DNA from: Lepiota brunneoincarnata
Lineage: Eukaryota; Basidiomycota; Agaricomycetes; Agaricales; Agaricaceae
Reading direction: 5' to 3'
NCBI GenBank assembly: GCA_023014365.1
Contig: JAEBUN010000021.1
Location: 558,001 to 622,000, forward strand
DNA: 64,000 nt
Shown here: one piece after another, positions 22,801-35,071 of the stretch
How positions within the stretch are numbered: position 1 is the first letter of the stretch
Layout: each line of letters starts with the position of its first letter
Program-made: the position numbers and the translations under genes
The notes under the pieces: generated by a model
Database searches by the model: none
Seen by the model: the letters and a program-made list of their open reading frames with translations, nothing else
What the model was told of the DNA's origin: nothing

Positions 22801-23730
22801 CCATCTCTTTTATCCGATTGTTTGCTAATGTAGTTGTGAAAAACTTCACGTTTTCCCCTGTTTCGTGCTCCCTATCTCCCAGATATGACTTAGCCTTAGG
22901 ATCCTTTATTTCCTCTCCATTTTGGTGCAGGAAACATATAATTAATTGTACTTATCCTGTATGTAAAAGTATAGACCTCGGAGTCAAGTTCTCCAGTCAA
23001 TAATCGACCCAGAAACTTTCTCTCGATCTCACTCTCTGATTCTCTCTCTCAAAAAACGTGTCTCCCTGGTTCGGAAGCCCTGTGAACGTTTCGCTTTATT
23101 TTGGCATGTTTCAGCTCATTTTGCCCGGCCGTGTCTGCCCCCACCCGTAGGACAGTCTGAGCCTCTTCAGTTGTATGCTTCCTATCTTTCCAAGGGTGAG
23201 CCCGGGATAGCAGTTTCACATATGTACTACAGTGAAATGGCTATGAAACTGGGAAACTCTTCAGGCATGGTGTAGGTCAGAAATACATTTATGCCCAACT
23301 CACCCCAGATAACTGACAGTTATGTTTCCCAGATAGCAACTCAGATAGTCCCTGTACCCCACCCGGGGCCAATACGGGGAAGGCAGAATGTCATCCAGAT
23401 GAACCAATCAGTTGTGCCTTTTGTGGGTGCAACCTCGTGAACCATCATCAATAGATATGAGACAACTACGTCATGTCAAAGCTGGCTTCTAGAGATGTTT
23501 GGGTATCAAACCCACTAAGATCATCCATGTTCCAGGGTAGCTTTTCAGAATATTTCCGCGTATTTGTCACCAACCAGTATAGGCGTGCCAAGAGGGCGAG
23601 ATATTAGCGAGTCGCTGGGAGTAGCTACACAGGAGTGTGCTATTTTGGGGTTGTCACTGACAACCCGTAGTCTCAGTTGATATCCTCCCCCGATTCTCCT
23701 TTCAACTCCTGGTCCTCCATCATTTTCACC
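22800..23730. other. Loop region of the inverted duplication, left part
   Basis: No supported gene. A diverged module F fragment (AAGGGTGAGCCCGGGATAGC and TGTACTACAGTGAAATGGC) lies at 23,195-23,275. Confidence 0.45.
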
Positions 23731-23738
23731 CTATCCAA

Positions 23739-24424
23739 TCAATGACGTACCCAACCCCTCCTAAAATCATTACGCGGGAACACAACAACATAAAAACCAT
23801 CCTTCGGCCTGCTCGTCTGGTACGTATGCACCCAATCCAGCAGGAGCTGCCGCGTCTCGTTCACAAACACCCGTCGAAGTTGCGTCTTCTCCCACTGACG
23901 CAAGTGTTCAAAGTAGGTCGTGTCCGCGTTTACCATTTTTTGGTTTTGGAGTAACACTCTGCTTGGGGCTGTTCGGTGCGAGAGCGTCCCTGGAGGAACA
24001 AAGGGAGTTGTGCGTGGGCGCCAACGAGGCACTGCCGGGATGCCCCCCAGTCAAGAATGCCTGAAAATCGCCCCGAATCGTCTATCAACAGGTTGTGGGA
24101 TGATATATCGTCGTGATGGATGACCCCAGGACTGTCATCGGGGGATGAGAGAGGGAGGACGCGTGGAAGAAGGCTAGTAAATCGTCCTGCAACCGCTTGT
24201 GTCTCCTCCGCTTCTTCATGTTCGCCTTCCCTGTCTTCGTCATCCTCTGCATCATCGTCCTTGGTGGTGGTCTGATTTAGGATTTCGGGGAGATATATCG
24301 ATGGCTCGGAAGACCCTACTGGTTCAGAGTTTCCAAAGTCATCCTTGACCCACTTAACGACACGGTGACTGGGCGGGGGGGTTGTTGGCATAGGGGGAGA
24401 TAAGATACTGACGACCGGACTCAC
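23739..24424 (-). pseudogene. Aminoglycoside-phosphotransferase-like kinase, internally deleted
   Basis: Minus strand, starting MSPVVSILSPPMPTTPPPSH and RVVKWVKDDFGNSEPV. It then jumps to an acidic linker (TTTKDDDAEDDEDREGEHEE) and to VIHHDDISSHNLLIDDSGRF...ILDWGA, the catalytic-loop (H-x-D) and metal-binding D of the APH/choline-kinase fold. It ends with YFEHLRQWEKTQLRRVFVNE and RQLLLDWVHTY. The ATP-binding N-lobe present in the paralogue at 39,326-40,650 is missing between residues about 45 and 55, so catalysis is unlikely. The last section is in another frame, which may mean an intron or a frameshift. Confidence 0.6.
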
Positions 24425-24869
24425 CAGATCGAAATAATGTACGAAACAGAGGTAGCAGCCTTTGCCAGGTTGTCAATTCTCCCACCACATATCATGACCT
24501 GAACCCAGGGTCCGATGTCTGATCGGACTGCCAGTGAGCACTGATTATTGATATCATACAATGAAGCAGGATCTAGCCCTGGAGATAAACCTATGGGTCG
24601 CCCAACAAGCACAGGATGAAAAACTCACATCATAAGACATTTCCAAGGATAGATTTAACTTGCCTGGTCACAACATCGTCTCTTTCCTCCATCGCCGCCT
24701 TCCCTACCGTCCAAAGGCAACCAAACCAACTCCTGCAGCACTGCTAGGAGTGTCTCTATTGTCCCCGCTGGCTTTCGCAGACACATCATCATCGCCCCTT
24801 CAAAGCCTTGCACGCCAGTTTGGATACAGCCCATCTCGTCACCGGTCTCAACATCCATTGACTTGGGCA

Positions 24870-25450
24870 TCAATATCCTTTCAACTAGTCAGGGCCGGTC
24901 GATGGCTCATGTATTCCTGAAGTTTACGCTAGATGGTAGATCCCTGGTTTGCTTTGGCCAGGGCAACAACTCCGGCAAAATCCACTTTATGGCAAGCACG
25001 CGTTTCCTACTGCATCAATGGCTAAGTTTCACAGACGATTCGAAAAGAGCGAGTATAAACCCTTCAGGCTCCGCTGGAGCATTCCTGAGAACGGCGGTTT
25101 GGAGAGCGGTTTGGTGCCAGGGTAAACGGCATTGGGTATGGACTCGCACGCGAGTGCCACCCAGCGATGGAGGATCCCGTGTAGGGCAAAAAGCGTGGAC
25201 AAGATAAGGGTAGGAGCCTTGCATTCAGAAAGGTGAGTCTCAGAGTAGAAGATAAACTGAAGGGCAAAGAAAAGACGGCCCATATCGACTGTGATTACCA
25301 AGTCAAGAGTGATGATGTGGCTGTGCCATAAACCACTTGAGGCTCGATGCGTCATGAGGTACATACTGAATGGAATTTATATTATCAGATGCATCAATAG
25401 TAAGGCTTTCTGGAAAGAACATGAGAATAATAGTACCAAATCAGAAGAAA
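24870..25450. repeat. Dispersed repeat segment (YSETHLS module)
   Basis: The stretch around GGTGAGTCTCAGAGTAGAAGATAAACTGAAGGGC recurs at 37,110-37,330 and, partly, at 40,895-41,345. In the minus frame it reads MGRLFFALQFIFYSETHLS in both the 25 kb and 37 kb copies. No complete gene is seen. Confidence 0.6.
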
Positions 25451-25457
25451 AAGAGAA

Positions 25458-25830
25458 TTATCTGGATCTGGTGCAGCCGACGCATGGTTCTTCTGATGTC
25501 TCAAGGTGCCCCCAGGATAAAATAACGAATTGAGGTAGGCAGGGGAAACCTGCCTGCCCAGACTGCCGAACTGATTTACACAGCCGTGGCACCCACAGGG
25601 CTTTTGTGATCATTGGAATGTGAATATCAGCACAACAGAAGCTATCGCAGCCCCCAAATCTTAACCACCAGATAGTTAGCGTCATCGGGAACTTGAAAAC
25701 CCTGTCCACCTGCTACATTATGAAACTGAAGAGACAAAAATATTTACATATCCATAGACAAGGATTTACGGTATATTCCTCACCGAAAATAGGTCCCCTT
25801 TCAAATAGTTTCCCAGTGTTGTTTTTCAGC
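25458..25830 (-). repeat. Repeat segment with HIP module and captured lectin-gene fragment
   Basis: 25,480-25,700 (minus-frame SFCCADIHIPMITKAL...CKSVRQSG) recurs at 37,350-37,570 and 41,350-41,610. 25,705-25,830 matches 42,648-42,778, which is the QQHWEI...YFR exon end, the intron and the start of the next exon of the lectin gene on the minus strand. The fragment is also at 37,590-37,710. Confidence 0.75.
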
Positions 25831-27260
25831 ACAAGGCTTTGAGGTATTGGGGTCGAAATATGTAAAGGGCCTGTTGTTTCTCACAGATATTTAAATACAT
25901 CTGAACAAGAACCACAACGCTTGCGGTGGCCCATCAGAATCTCCGAGTTTTGTCAGTCACATCCAAGGCAAGGTCACGTCTTCTCCAGACAACACACTGC
26001 ATTTCTGGCCACAGATTCCAGACACGACCATTGACTTGCTCGTCAACCAATCCGTAAATCCAGTTGCCTGGTGAGTAGACACAAATTCTCAGTACATCAA
26101 TCTTGGGATAACTGAAAGGGACTAGGTATATGCATACTTTGATGATCTTTTTCCGGGTTGCAAGCAGAGTCCAGCCTTGCGATCGACACGTACGGCTGAG
26201 GATGTTGGCAGCATATACGAGAGCTGTTCGAGCTTTAGCTCTAATTCTTCAGGTAGCCCTTGATGGCCAGCAGCAAGCACCGAGGCAGATCCCCGCCACG
26301 CTAACACTATTGCACAAGGTAGCCAGAAATGGCCCAGCCACTGCAAAAGGAGGCCCTCCGCTTCGAGCCCCTCGACGAGGGGCAGTTTGCCAAGCTCTTA
26401 GCTTGGCTAAAGAAGGTGGGCATTGGCTATGCAGCATGCTTAGGTAGACGTAACTAATATGATGGGCGGTGTAGGAGAACACGGGTGGCGAGTTTATAAG
26501 AAATCATGAGGGGACATGGGTGATAATCATTTTTCTCAGCTACAAGGAGATGTCTCGGGTGAGTGGCCTTGATCAACCACAGGTCTTGTGACAAGTGATT
26601 CATTCTGACCCTCAAGCACAGGCTACGCCAAAAATTCCTGGAGAGCAGCCTCAGTGCCTCTGTTCTGTGCGAATATGGTTATGTGACGGTCGAGGAATGC
26701 AGCAACCCCAAACCCATATTTCAATCATCATAGTCCTCCTACCTCCCTTCGTAGCTTGTCATCTACATGCTACACTACACATCAGCGGCCCACTGTCCTT
26801 ATTGACTTATACCAACATTTTCATACTTGATACCAAGCTCCACTCTTCATGCCTTTCTAGGAGAAAGTCTTGGGGCGGCAGTTTCATATATGTACTGCAG
26901 TGCAATGACTATAACATATGGAAAGTCTTCAGTACGTCCAGCTCACACCTCTACGCAAAGCCATGGCAGTAGAGATGGCGCATTGTGTGTCAACATTCTT
27001 AGATCAAATATCTGAGCTTGAAGTGGGTGGCGGCCAGCGTTAACAATTGGACTTTGGCTCACCAATTACGTCAAGAATCTTGTGTTAACAGTCTTTTAGA
27101 CTCCAAGGGCTCTGAGGATCATAATCAATTCTAGGGCTCTATCTGTCACGGTCATCCACGAAGTACTATACAACTTTCATAGTCACAACATTGAACATAA
27201 TATGAACGCGAACAAAGGGATTTTATATGCTCATTTTCGTCGTGGTGGGTGGGTGTGGGT
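25830..27260 (+). repeat. Modular repeat copy R3
   Basis: Modules B (25,940-26,080), C (26,130-26,260, AYFDDLFPGCKQSPALRST), D without its start (RFEPLDEGQF equivalent at 26,360-26,420), E (26,622-26,732, with an extra A that shifts the frame) and F (26,830-26,945) in direct orientation. The D exon lacks its first part, so this copy cannot encode the full protein. Confidence 0.8.
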
Positions 27261-27389
27261 TGTAGCCTTTGCCTTTTTACGAGGCTACCCACTCACCCTA
27301 GAAATCACCCAAGCTTGATGAGGACATATACGACTGAGAATTTGATAGACGCCAACGGCTACCAGCAGCGGTGAAGTCTACAGGTTAGG

Positions 27390-28610
27390 CGAAAGCCGTG
27401 GACAAATTTGCATCTGAAAACGTGAACCTGAGAGTTCCTGTGGTGGGCTCGGCTGATGTGGCTGTGCCTTGCCAGCCTGCGAGGCTCACCCTTGGAAAAA
27501 CGTGAAGAGTGTGGCTCAGTATCAAACACGAAAAGATTGGTATAACAATAAAGACAGCGGGCTGCTGATATGTAATGTGATATGTAAACGACAGGAGTGA
27601 GCCCAACAACCCCCTCAGCACAAGAAACTGTGCTATTGAACTGGCAACAATTGGAACAGGAGTTGGTGGCCGTCCTCCCCGAACTCCACGTAGCCACGTT
27701 CTCAGGGAACGGCGGCACTCACCCCGCTCTCCAGGAATATCCCGTGTAACTGTGCTTGAAGTTCAGAATGAATTGCTTTCTTAAGTACCAGCTGTTGGTC
27801 ACAGAAGACTTACCCGGGACATGTCTCCATGGCGAGCGAAGATGAGCACCACCCGCGTTCCCTCACTATTCCTCATGAATTCGCCCGCAACATTCACCTA
27901 CACAGCCCATCATATTAGTTATCTCCGCCTAAGCATTATGCATAGGCACAGAATTCACCTGGGGTGTTCTCCTACACAGCCCATCATATTAGTTACCTCT
28001 ACCGAAATGTGCTGCATAGCCAATGCCCACCTTCTTTAGCCAAGCTAAGAGCTTGGCAAACTGCCCCTCGTCGAGGGGCTCGAACCGGAGGGCCGGCTTC
28101 CGCAGCGGCTGTGCCACTTCGGGGTGCTGCACTGTTGCAGTGGCCTGCTCGCATGCAATGGTTAGGGAGAGGGGATGGCGCTGGCCATCAACGGCGACCT
28201 GAAGAATTAGAGCTAAGGCTCGAACAGCTCCCGCACATGCCGCTAACATCCTCAGCCGTGCATGTCGACCGCAAGACTGGACTCCGCTTGCAACCCGGAA
28301 AAAGATTATCAAAGGTATCCATATACCTAATCCCCCCCGGTTATCCCAAAACCAATGTACTGAGAATTTGCCTCCACTCACCAGACAATTGGATAGAGGG
28401 ATTGGTTGATGAGCGAGTCAATGGTCGTGTCTGGAATCTGCGACCAGAAATGCAATGCGTTGTCCAGAGAAGACGTGACCTTGCCTTGGTCGTGATTGAC
28501 AAAATTAGAATATTCTGATGAGCCAGTGCAAGCGTTGTGATTCTTATTCGGATATATTTAAATCTCTGTGAAAAACAACAGGCTCTTTACATATTTCGAC
28601 TCGGATACCT
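27390..28610 (-). repeat. Modular repeat copy R4 (reverse)
   Basis: Reverse-oriented modules B-F. The third exon of the FEPLDEGQF gene carries a nonsense change (CCC TGA where R5 has CCC TGC), and exon 1 is fused to unrelated sequence upstream of RFEPLDEGQF, so it is not functional. It pairs with R2 as part of the inverted duplication. Confidence 0.8.
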
Positions 28611-30279
28611 CAAAGCCTTGTCTCTGCTCCAGTTGTCGAGCTAAAATGATGCAAAATTTACAATTTTTGAAGATTATGAAGGGAGAGGGCCCGACGCATA
28701 TCCAGATCACCTAACACACTCGTGACTCGCATAGGACGTGGAACGACGGGCTGCTGGCTCGCCCGAGAAATCATTTGAGCTTGGTGAGAATAAAAGTATT
28801 TGATGGATGTGAACCCTCTGCCAGCATCTAAGGCCGCATGTAAGGCGAAAGGCGTGGACAAGTTTGTATCTGAAAACGTGAAGCTGAGAGCTGCAACCGT
28901 GTGTGGCCCATGTGAGCTCAGATTACCAGGCCGATGTGGCTGTGCCTTGAACCACCTGAGCTTGACACGGCACTTGTGGCGACAGGCCACCCTAACTACC
29001 CCCTGTCCGCGGAGAGTGCATTTATGTGTAGGGGTTTCAAGATGCTAGCTCGCCCTTGGGGATACTTACAAGCGGTGTGTATCAGACGAGAGAGTCAACG
29101 AGCACTAGGGATATATTTTGATGGGAGAGAGGCGACGATGGAAGTCAGGAACAAGAGCTGAAGAAAGTGCTGCTCATGTCCTGTTAGTAACCACGTGGTT
29201 CTTGTAAGCACAACCTTGCATGCTCGTTTCAATATACGAACAGAAGCGTTCAAACCTGAAGTTATTGCTTCAAGCCTCAATCTCCACCCCCCTTCTTGGC
29301 CATACCTGCCCCTTCAACGTGCCACGTCTCCCGGGGCCGTCAAACCACCACTATTGGCAATCACGATCATAATTAGTCTGTAACAGTACCATTTGATCAG
29401 CACTTGGAACACTCTCACCGACTCCGTGTGGTGATTTTCCTAGCGGGGTAAGGTCCAGCCAGACACATAGATTCAGGGCAAAAGATCGAGGGCAGTGGTC
29501 GGCGACGGTTTCTCAGCTATTCTACAAGATCCCCATTGCCACTACCAGCCAGCCCTGACACATGGTCCAATCAAATCCTAGAAGACTTCTCTGCATTAAT
29601 AGCTGCATAGCCTTCATATATTCGGCTTGGACGGTAACAGATAGAATACCTCAGACGAGACCGGAATGGTATTAAGCTAGTTACTCATTCGAATGGATTT
29701 TCTCCGAGAGAGTAAACGGAATGGGGGCTGTGCATCCGAGTAATATCGCTACGCGACGACTAAGGGCGCGGTGAAATGTTTTACCTCTTTTTCTTTATTT
29801 TTACAAAGCCAAACGAGCTAACCTGCTCTCGGCTACGCAGGTTATCTATTTCCAATGATAATGACTCGAGTCCTGTTGGGGGGGGGGGGGGGGTGGTTTC
29901 GGCTCTAAGCCTGCCTTGCCTATTGATGACAAAGGTGGCATTATTGGCGAACCTCCTAGTCATCTCAGTTACACCGGCCGCAATCCCATGCCCCCCGAGC
30001 ATTCAGATTTAGTCTTCAATGTCTGAAAGGTTCCTTGTAATGGAAAGAACACCGGCCACTAGCATATCCGAGCCGAGTGCTAATTAATCTTCATTACTAG
30101 CATAACCGGGACATACACTAACACAACAATGTCCTGTCTATCCAAAAAAAGTCCGAAGCTGCGCCGGAGCGTCTGATACATATTTATAGAATATCACATT
30201 GGTATATTCTCGAGTCTAGTCAACATTTCCTTGACTTCGCAACCTAAATTCGCCAGAGTCAACAACCACCGACAACAAT

Positions 30280-30620
30280 CAACGAGCCACGTCAATTCTC
30301 ACCTATGAAAGCACAGCTATTGGAATATATCGCAAAAGAGGCAATTCCTTTCCGCAGTTGATGGCGGAGGGGATCCTCCCCCCATGTGGGATGTCTTGCG
30401 GGCCAAGAAGGATGGATCGCAGTACGGACTCTGAGCTCGGCGAACAAAACTTCGAAAGCTTCCCGCCAAGCCAAAGTACGTCAGCATCTCATTCTCAGGC
30501 AGGGGGCCTGCGGCAATTGAATGGCTATATTTACAACTGCCCATTATAGCGGACTTACACCTATGATGGGGTTCAAATGCCCAAAATTCCAGGAAGCAGC
30601 AGCCAAGTTTATACTGCTAT
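30280..30620 (-). pseudogene. Orphan 3' end of the Zn2Cys6 transcription factor
   Basis: Reverse-strand copy of 18,868-19,257, including SSINLAAASWNFGHLNPIIG-type coding sequence, the last intron in shortened form and AWREAFEVLFAELRVRT. It has no DNA-binding domain, no start and no promoter, so it is a duplication-derived fragment. Confidence 0.85.
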
Positions 30621-31128
30621 TGAAGTCGCCTTGTACAGTACTCAATGTTATGACTATGACATACGTATTGTACTGCGTGGATGACGGTGGCAGATATTAC
30701 CATAGAATTGATAATGATCCTCAGAACCCTATAAGACTGTTAACGCAAGATTCTTGACATAATTGGTGAGCCAAAGTCATATTGTTAACGCCGGACGCTA
30801 CCCCACCTCCAAGCCCAGACATTTGATCCAAGAACGTCTACACACAATGCGCCAGATGTTTTTCATAACCTCTACTGCCATGGCTTAGGACAGAGGTTAG
30901 CCCCTTGTAAGCTGGACATACTGGAGACTTTCCCCGCATTATAGTCATTGCACTGCAGTATGTACGTGAAACTGCCGCCCCGGCACCCTTGGAAAAACGC
31001 GAAGAGTGTGGCTCAGCGTAAAACACAAAAATGTTGGTATAGCAATAAAGACAGTGGGCGCTGATATGCAATGTGATATGTAAATGACAGTAATGGGCCC
31101 GACAACCCCCTCAGCACGAGAAACTGTG

Positions 31129-31622
31129 CTATTGAACCGGCAATGATTGGAACAGGAGTTGGTGACCGTCTTCCCCGAACTCCACGTAGCCACGTTCGCA
31201 GGGAACGGCGGCACTCACCCCGCTCCCCAGGAATTTCCTGTGTAACTGTGCTCAAAGTTCAGAATGAATCGCTTTCTTAAGTACCAGCTATTGGCCACAG
31301 AAGACTTACCCAGGACATGTCCTTGTGGTGAACGAAGATGAGCACCACCCTTGTTCCCTCACTATTCCTCACGAACTCGCCCGCAACATTCACCTACACA
31401 GCCCATCATATTAGTTATCTCTGCCTAAGCGTTATGCATAGGCACACGCACCTCTTTTATCCAGGCCACGAGCCTGGCGAACTGCCCCTCGTCGAGGGGC
31501 TCGAACCGGAGGGCGGCCTTCCGCAGCGGCTCTGCCACTTCGGGGTGCTGCGCCGTTGGGTGGACGACCCGTGTGCCCCGACCAGAGATAGACTTAACAA
31601 GCCGAGTGAAGAAGGAAGGCAT
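31129..31622 (-). CDS. FEPLDEGQF-family protein, intact copy (R5)
   Basis: Three exons on the minus strand; exon 1 is 31,622-31,452 (57 codons, MPSFFTRLVKSISGRGTRVV and RFEPLDEGQFARLVAWIKE). Exon 2 encodes VNVAGEFVRNSEGTRVVLIF and ends KDMSW. Exon 3 encodes HRKFLGSGVSAAVPCERGY, then FGEDGHQLLFQS and a slightly longer end than copy R2. The splice sites are at the same places as in R2 (donors GTGCGT and GTAAGT). Differences from R2 are numerous but the frame is kept throughout, which supports a real protein. Family and function are unrecognised. Confidence 0.55.
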
Positions 31623-32395
31623 TGTGGGGAGAGGGCATGGGGTTCGTTTGCTCCTTCCCACTCGAACTATATAACAGGGCGGAGCCACGAAGAAATAAAC
31701 GTGAAAATCATGCTAGGTAAATTTGTTGTCCTTCTGACGTATTTGTGTGGTGTGCGGAAAGTTCAAGCAGAAGCGAAAAGAGTCGATCTCCGATCTCTTT
31801 TCTTTTTTTTTTTGCCCAGTCCATGTAATTACCAATTAGACGACTGCGGCTAATATATTAAAAAGTGTCGCGGTCGGAGGCGGATAGCTAGAGGGGTAGC
31901 CCTGCCTTACTGCAAATGTTAAAACCCTGGATCTACTTAGCTACTTTCGGATTAAGGTATTGATCACGCATTCCCACATCAAGCATACGGGAAAAAACAC
32001 CGTTGCTTTGACCTGATTCTAGGTACACGCGTGATGGTGGACAAGAAAAAACAGGGCCATCCATGCATCATTCCTTTGACACAAACCAAGGGCTGGCGGA
32101 GAAAATTTATGAAGTGATATTCTCTTGGATGGTAACTTCTGCAGTTTCGAATTCGACAGGACATGGGCGCATCAGACCTTCGGGCTGGAACAACAAAAGG
32201 ACGACAGGAAATATCGATTGACGCTCGCCTCGTGCTTTTGACGCCGAGCACATTGGTTCCTTTCGCCTGTTCTCCTTCCAATTTCCTACCCTGCCTCCCG
32301 ATAAAGGAAGTGCGAAACGTCATTATTATCCGGGAAAGGGAACGAAAATTAATGACTCGGGCTCAACGCTTCCTAAATGCCGTAGTGCAAGAAGT

Positions 32396-32737
32396 TTAAT
32401 TGACTTGGCATCTTGTCGTCCCTGTCCTGGTCTGACTAGCCGAGTGGATTAAGGAACATGCGGCTGCACATCGACATAAGTTCACGGAATAAACAATAGT
32501 ATATTTTCGCCCATTTTGTATCAACAGAACAGGGACACTACACGTGTCTGGCGTTGTGTTCATCCATTCCGCAGTCGCATTGGTGCGAGGCATCCCCTGC
32601 GACCTACAAACGACCCAATCAAACCATTTTCTGATTGAAGTTGCTTTGACCTCGAACACGAGGATGCCTTCGATTGAGAACTTATTCATCTCGTGAACGC
32701 GGAAAGTGCGGTCTTTTCGGTGCTTCTCCCGAAACAC
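32396..32737 (-). CDS. Unrecognised conserved open frame in the right arm
   Basis: 113-residue frame containing FSIEGILVFEVKATSIRKWF and DWVVCRSQGMPRTNA. The same peptide is conserved on the plus strand of the left arm (about 13,490-13,600), where later changes introduce stops. It could be an exon of a longer gene that continues at 31,979-32,323 (KGTNVLGVKSTRRASID). No family is recognised. Confidence 0.3.
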   Translation of the reverse strand: MFREKHRKDRTFRVHEMNKFSIEGILVFEVKATSIRKWFDWVVCRSQGMPRTNATAEWMNTTPDTCSVPVLLIQNGRKYTIVYSVNLCRCAAACSLIHSASQTRTGTTRCQVN

Positions 32738-34415
32738 ATCTCACACGACCAGATAATTCCACGAGGCCCGAAACGTACCGTACCTGATCAACACTGCGGC
32801 CTGACCATGCCGGCTGACTTCAACGCTTGAGCGCTCAAGAGCGAAATTACATTGCCATGGCCCCATATGATTCTAGAATCACCGGATATCCTACCAATGA
32901 CGGTGCCAACCAGAATTTTATGCGCTTCAACATTTACCAACAAGATATGTACCGAGGTCGCAGAAAGCTGAAATAGACTGCGAGCGCTTGAGGAGTGGCT
33001 CGTGGCATTATGTAAACAATGTTATTGGGATCCTTTTGTTACTTTGTTCAGGCGCATGGTAGCTCGTCGTACGACCATGTACGCGGGTGCAGAGGACCCA
33101 AGGATACCTGCCAAATTTGGTACGAATGATGTCTCTGGATGACGGTATTGAAACATGTTTTATGAGCGGCAGATGATGCCTTCTACGTATTCCAACACGA
33201 ATGCGTCGTTCGTCCCCCACCAATCCTGGGTCATCCCCGCATTCACGGGCTGTTTCCGGCTTCCACTCTAGCGCCAGGCCACAGTATTGACTGGCGCGAG
33301 CCTTTTCATTTACCTTAAACTGACCGGATCGCTGTCGGCTCCGTTGAGTTCACAGGGATACACATCAACAGGTTGCCGCCCTGGTTGGTGGCAATGGCCC
33401 TCTTCTTAACCCAGCCGGCCTGATGGGCCGTTACCCCTTTTAGATATACAGGCCCTTTCTATTGACCCCAGACATTAGCTCGCCCTAACATTTTGCCAGG
33501 GTTGTAGTGTGTATTGAGCTATGACGTGTTTCACAACATGTCAGGTTATTATAAATCATTGCCACGGACACTAGCATGGGCGAATTAGATGCAACAAAAG
33601 GGATTGACTGCTAGACCCTGGAAGGAAGATTCCCCAGCGGTGTTCTCAAATGGAAGATATCACAAGTGGTTCTTTACCACAGCTGAGAACCCAAAAACCC
33701 TATTATGGTCTTGGATTTAACATACTCCGGTGAGGAGCCGTGGTTACGAAAGCTAGAAATTACATGAGCAAAATCCTCATGGTCTCCTCCTGAGACGCTG
33801 AACGCCTTTGTCGTCGTCCGCAGTTATGGCGATAGGTGCTTTGACATGTCATCCAGTGTTTTACGATAGTCATACGAACATTATGTAAAAATGGCGTGTT
33901 GGGCTCTGACAAGCTCCACAAACTATTTCCAATCATCAACACTGCGGAGCGCGACGGGCCCCCCGGTGCGAGACCGGAATAATTGGCGACAAGGTTAGGA
34001 AACAATTCCTTCGCTTTCACTCATCCTGCCTGTATGAATGAATTCAAGTGCATCGGAAATGGGGACCAGCTGCTGCCTGTATCACCTTGACTCATTCTCG
34101 ATTTGTACCGACGCCGTCATATCAATCGATAAAGACTCCCAGGGCCTAAGGAACAAGGGGTTAACAAGCTTACCGTAGGCCTGTGGGATGAATAAATAGA
34201 GCTACCCGTCGGCACTATACGGTCTAGATCGCCGATTGATTCGGACAATGTTCCCGATCGGTCAACAGCACGTTATATGAGTACCACTGATAGGCGCCTC
34301 CAGGCTATTTAATGAGCGTACCGCCCTTCGAAGCGCACAAACCTTAGTAAAGTCTGACTACCAAGTCGAAGAACAAAGTGTAACCGAAATGGGTGGCAAT
34401 TCATGATACATGATG

Positions 34416-35071
34416 CTAATTAGAGAAATTGAGAATGAGAGCGGACACCACTGCCGCAACGACAACGGTGCCGGGTAATGCGATCGCTACAATTCCGGCA
34501 ACCTCAGACTGCGACATAACAACAACACCCAAAAGGATGACACCAGCCAAGGTAAACGCTGCAGTACCAGACAAGGCAATCGGAAGCATCAGCTCAAACC
34601 TAGAGCTCGCTTGTTTGGTTGTCCCTTTGACCGTGACAAGTAACAGGATTTTCGTGGCGATACCTAGAGCAACACCCGTCGCAAAACATGTGAATGCCCA
34701 ACACATCTGTCTTCTCTGCTGCGGAGTGAGCAAGTTCGTTCGGCGCAAGTAAAAATTGTGGCAAATACGAGGGTCATGCCCAGTCCAGATATCATCGCCG
34801 CGGAGGCGAAGGCGATACCCCAATCAGTTGGCTGCACAAATGGGGTTTCAGTTCGGAGAACGGTGTGAATGGTGGTCAGACGGGGGGTGGGGCGTACCTG
34901 AGTCGGATTGGGATGTTGATAGCTGCTTGGCACTCCTGTCATCTGCGGTTGTGTATACTCTGGGACGGGCTTGCGAGAGACGGCCACTGAGCGTCCGTTG
35001 TTAGGGCTTGACACTGTTCCCAAAGTCGTCAGTACATCTTTGTGTGATGCCCCCCCCAATGTCACTGGCAC
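34416..35071 (-). CDS. Small multi-pass membrane protein, right-arm copy
   Basis: Starts MPVTLGGASHKDVLTTLG, followed by a soluble Pro/Ser-rich part with PEYTQPQMTGVPSSYQHPNP. Hydrophobic segments follow: DWGIAFASAAMISGLGMTL; then, after a probable 50-nt GT-AG intron, QRRQMCWAFTCFATGVALGI; then LPIALSGTAAFTLAGVILLG and VAGIVAIALPGTVVVAAVVS, ending ILNFSN. So three to four membrane helices. No family is recognised. The left-arm copy is frameshifted, so this may be the only working one. The soluble part may contain a further intron around HPNPTQVRPT. Confidence 0.5.

Noticed and set aside
32430..32462. tRNA-Ser-like A box (TAGCCGAGTGGATTAAGG)
   Set aside because: No B box follows within tRNA distance, and the left-arm counterpart has diverged at this place.
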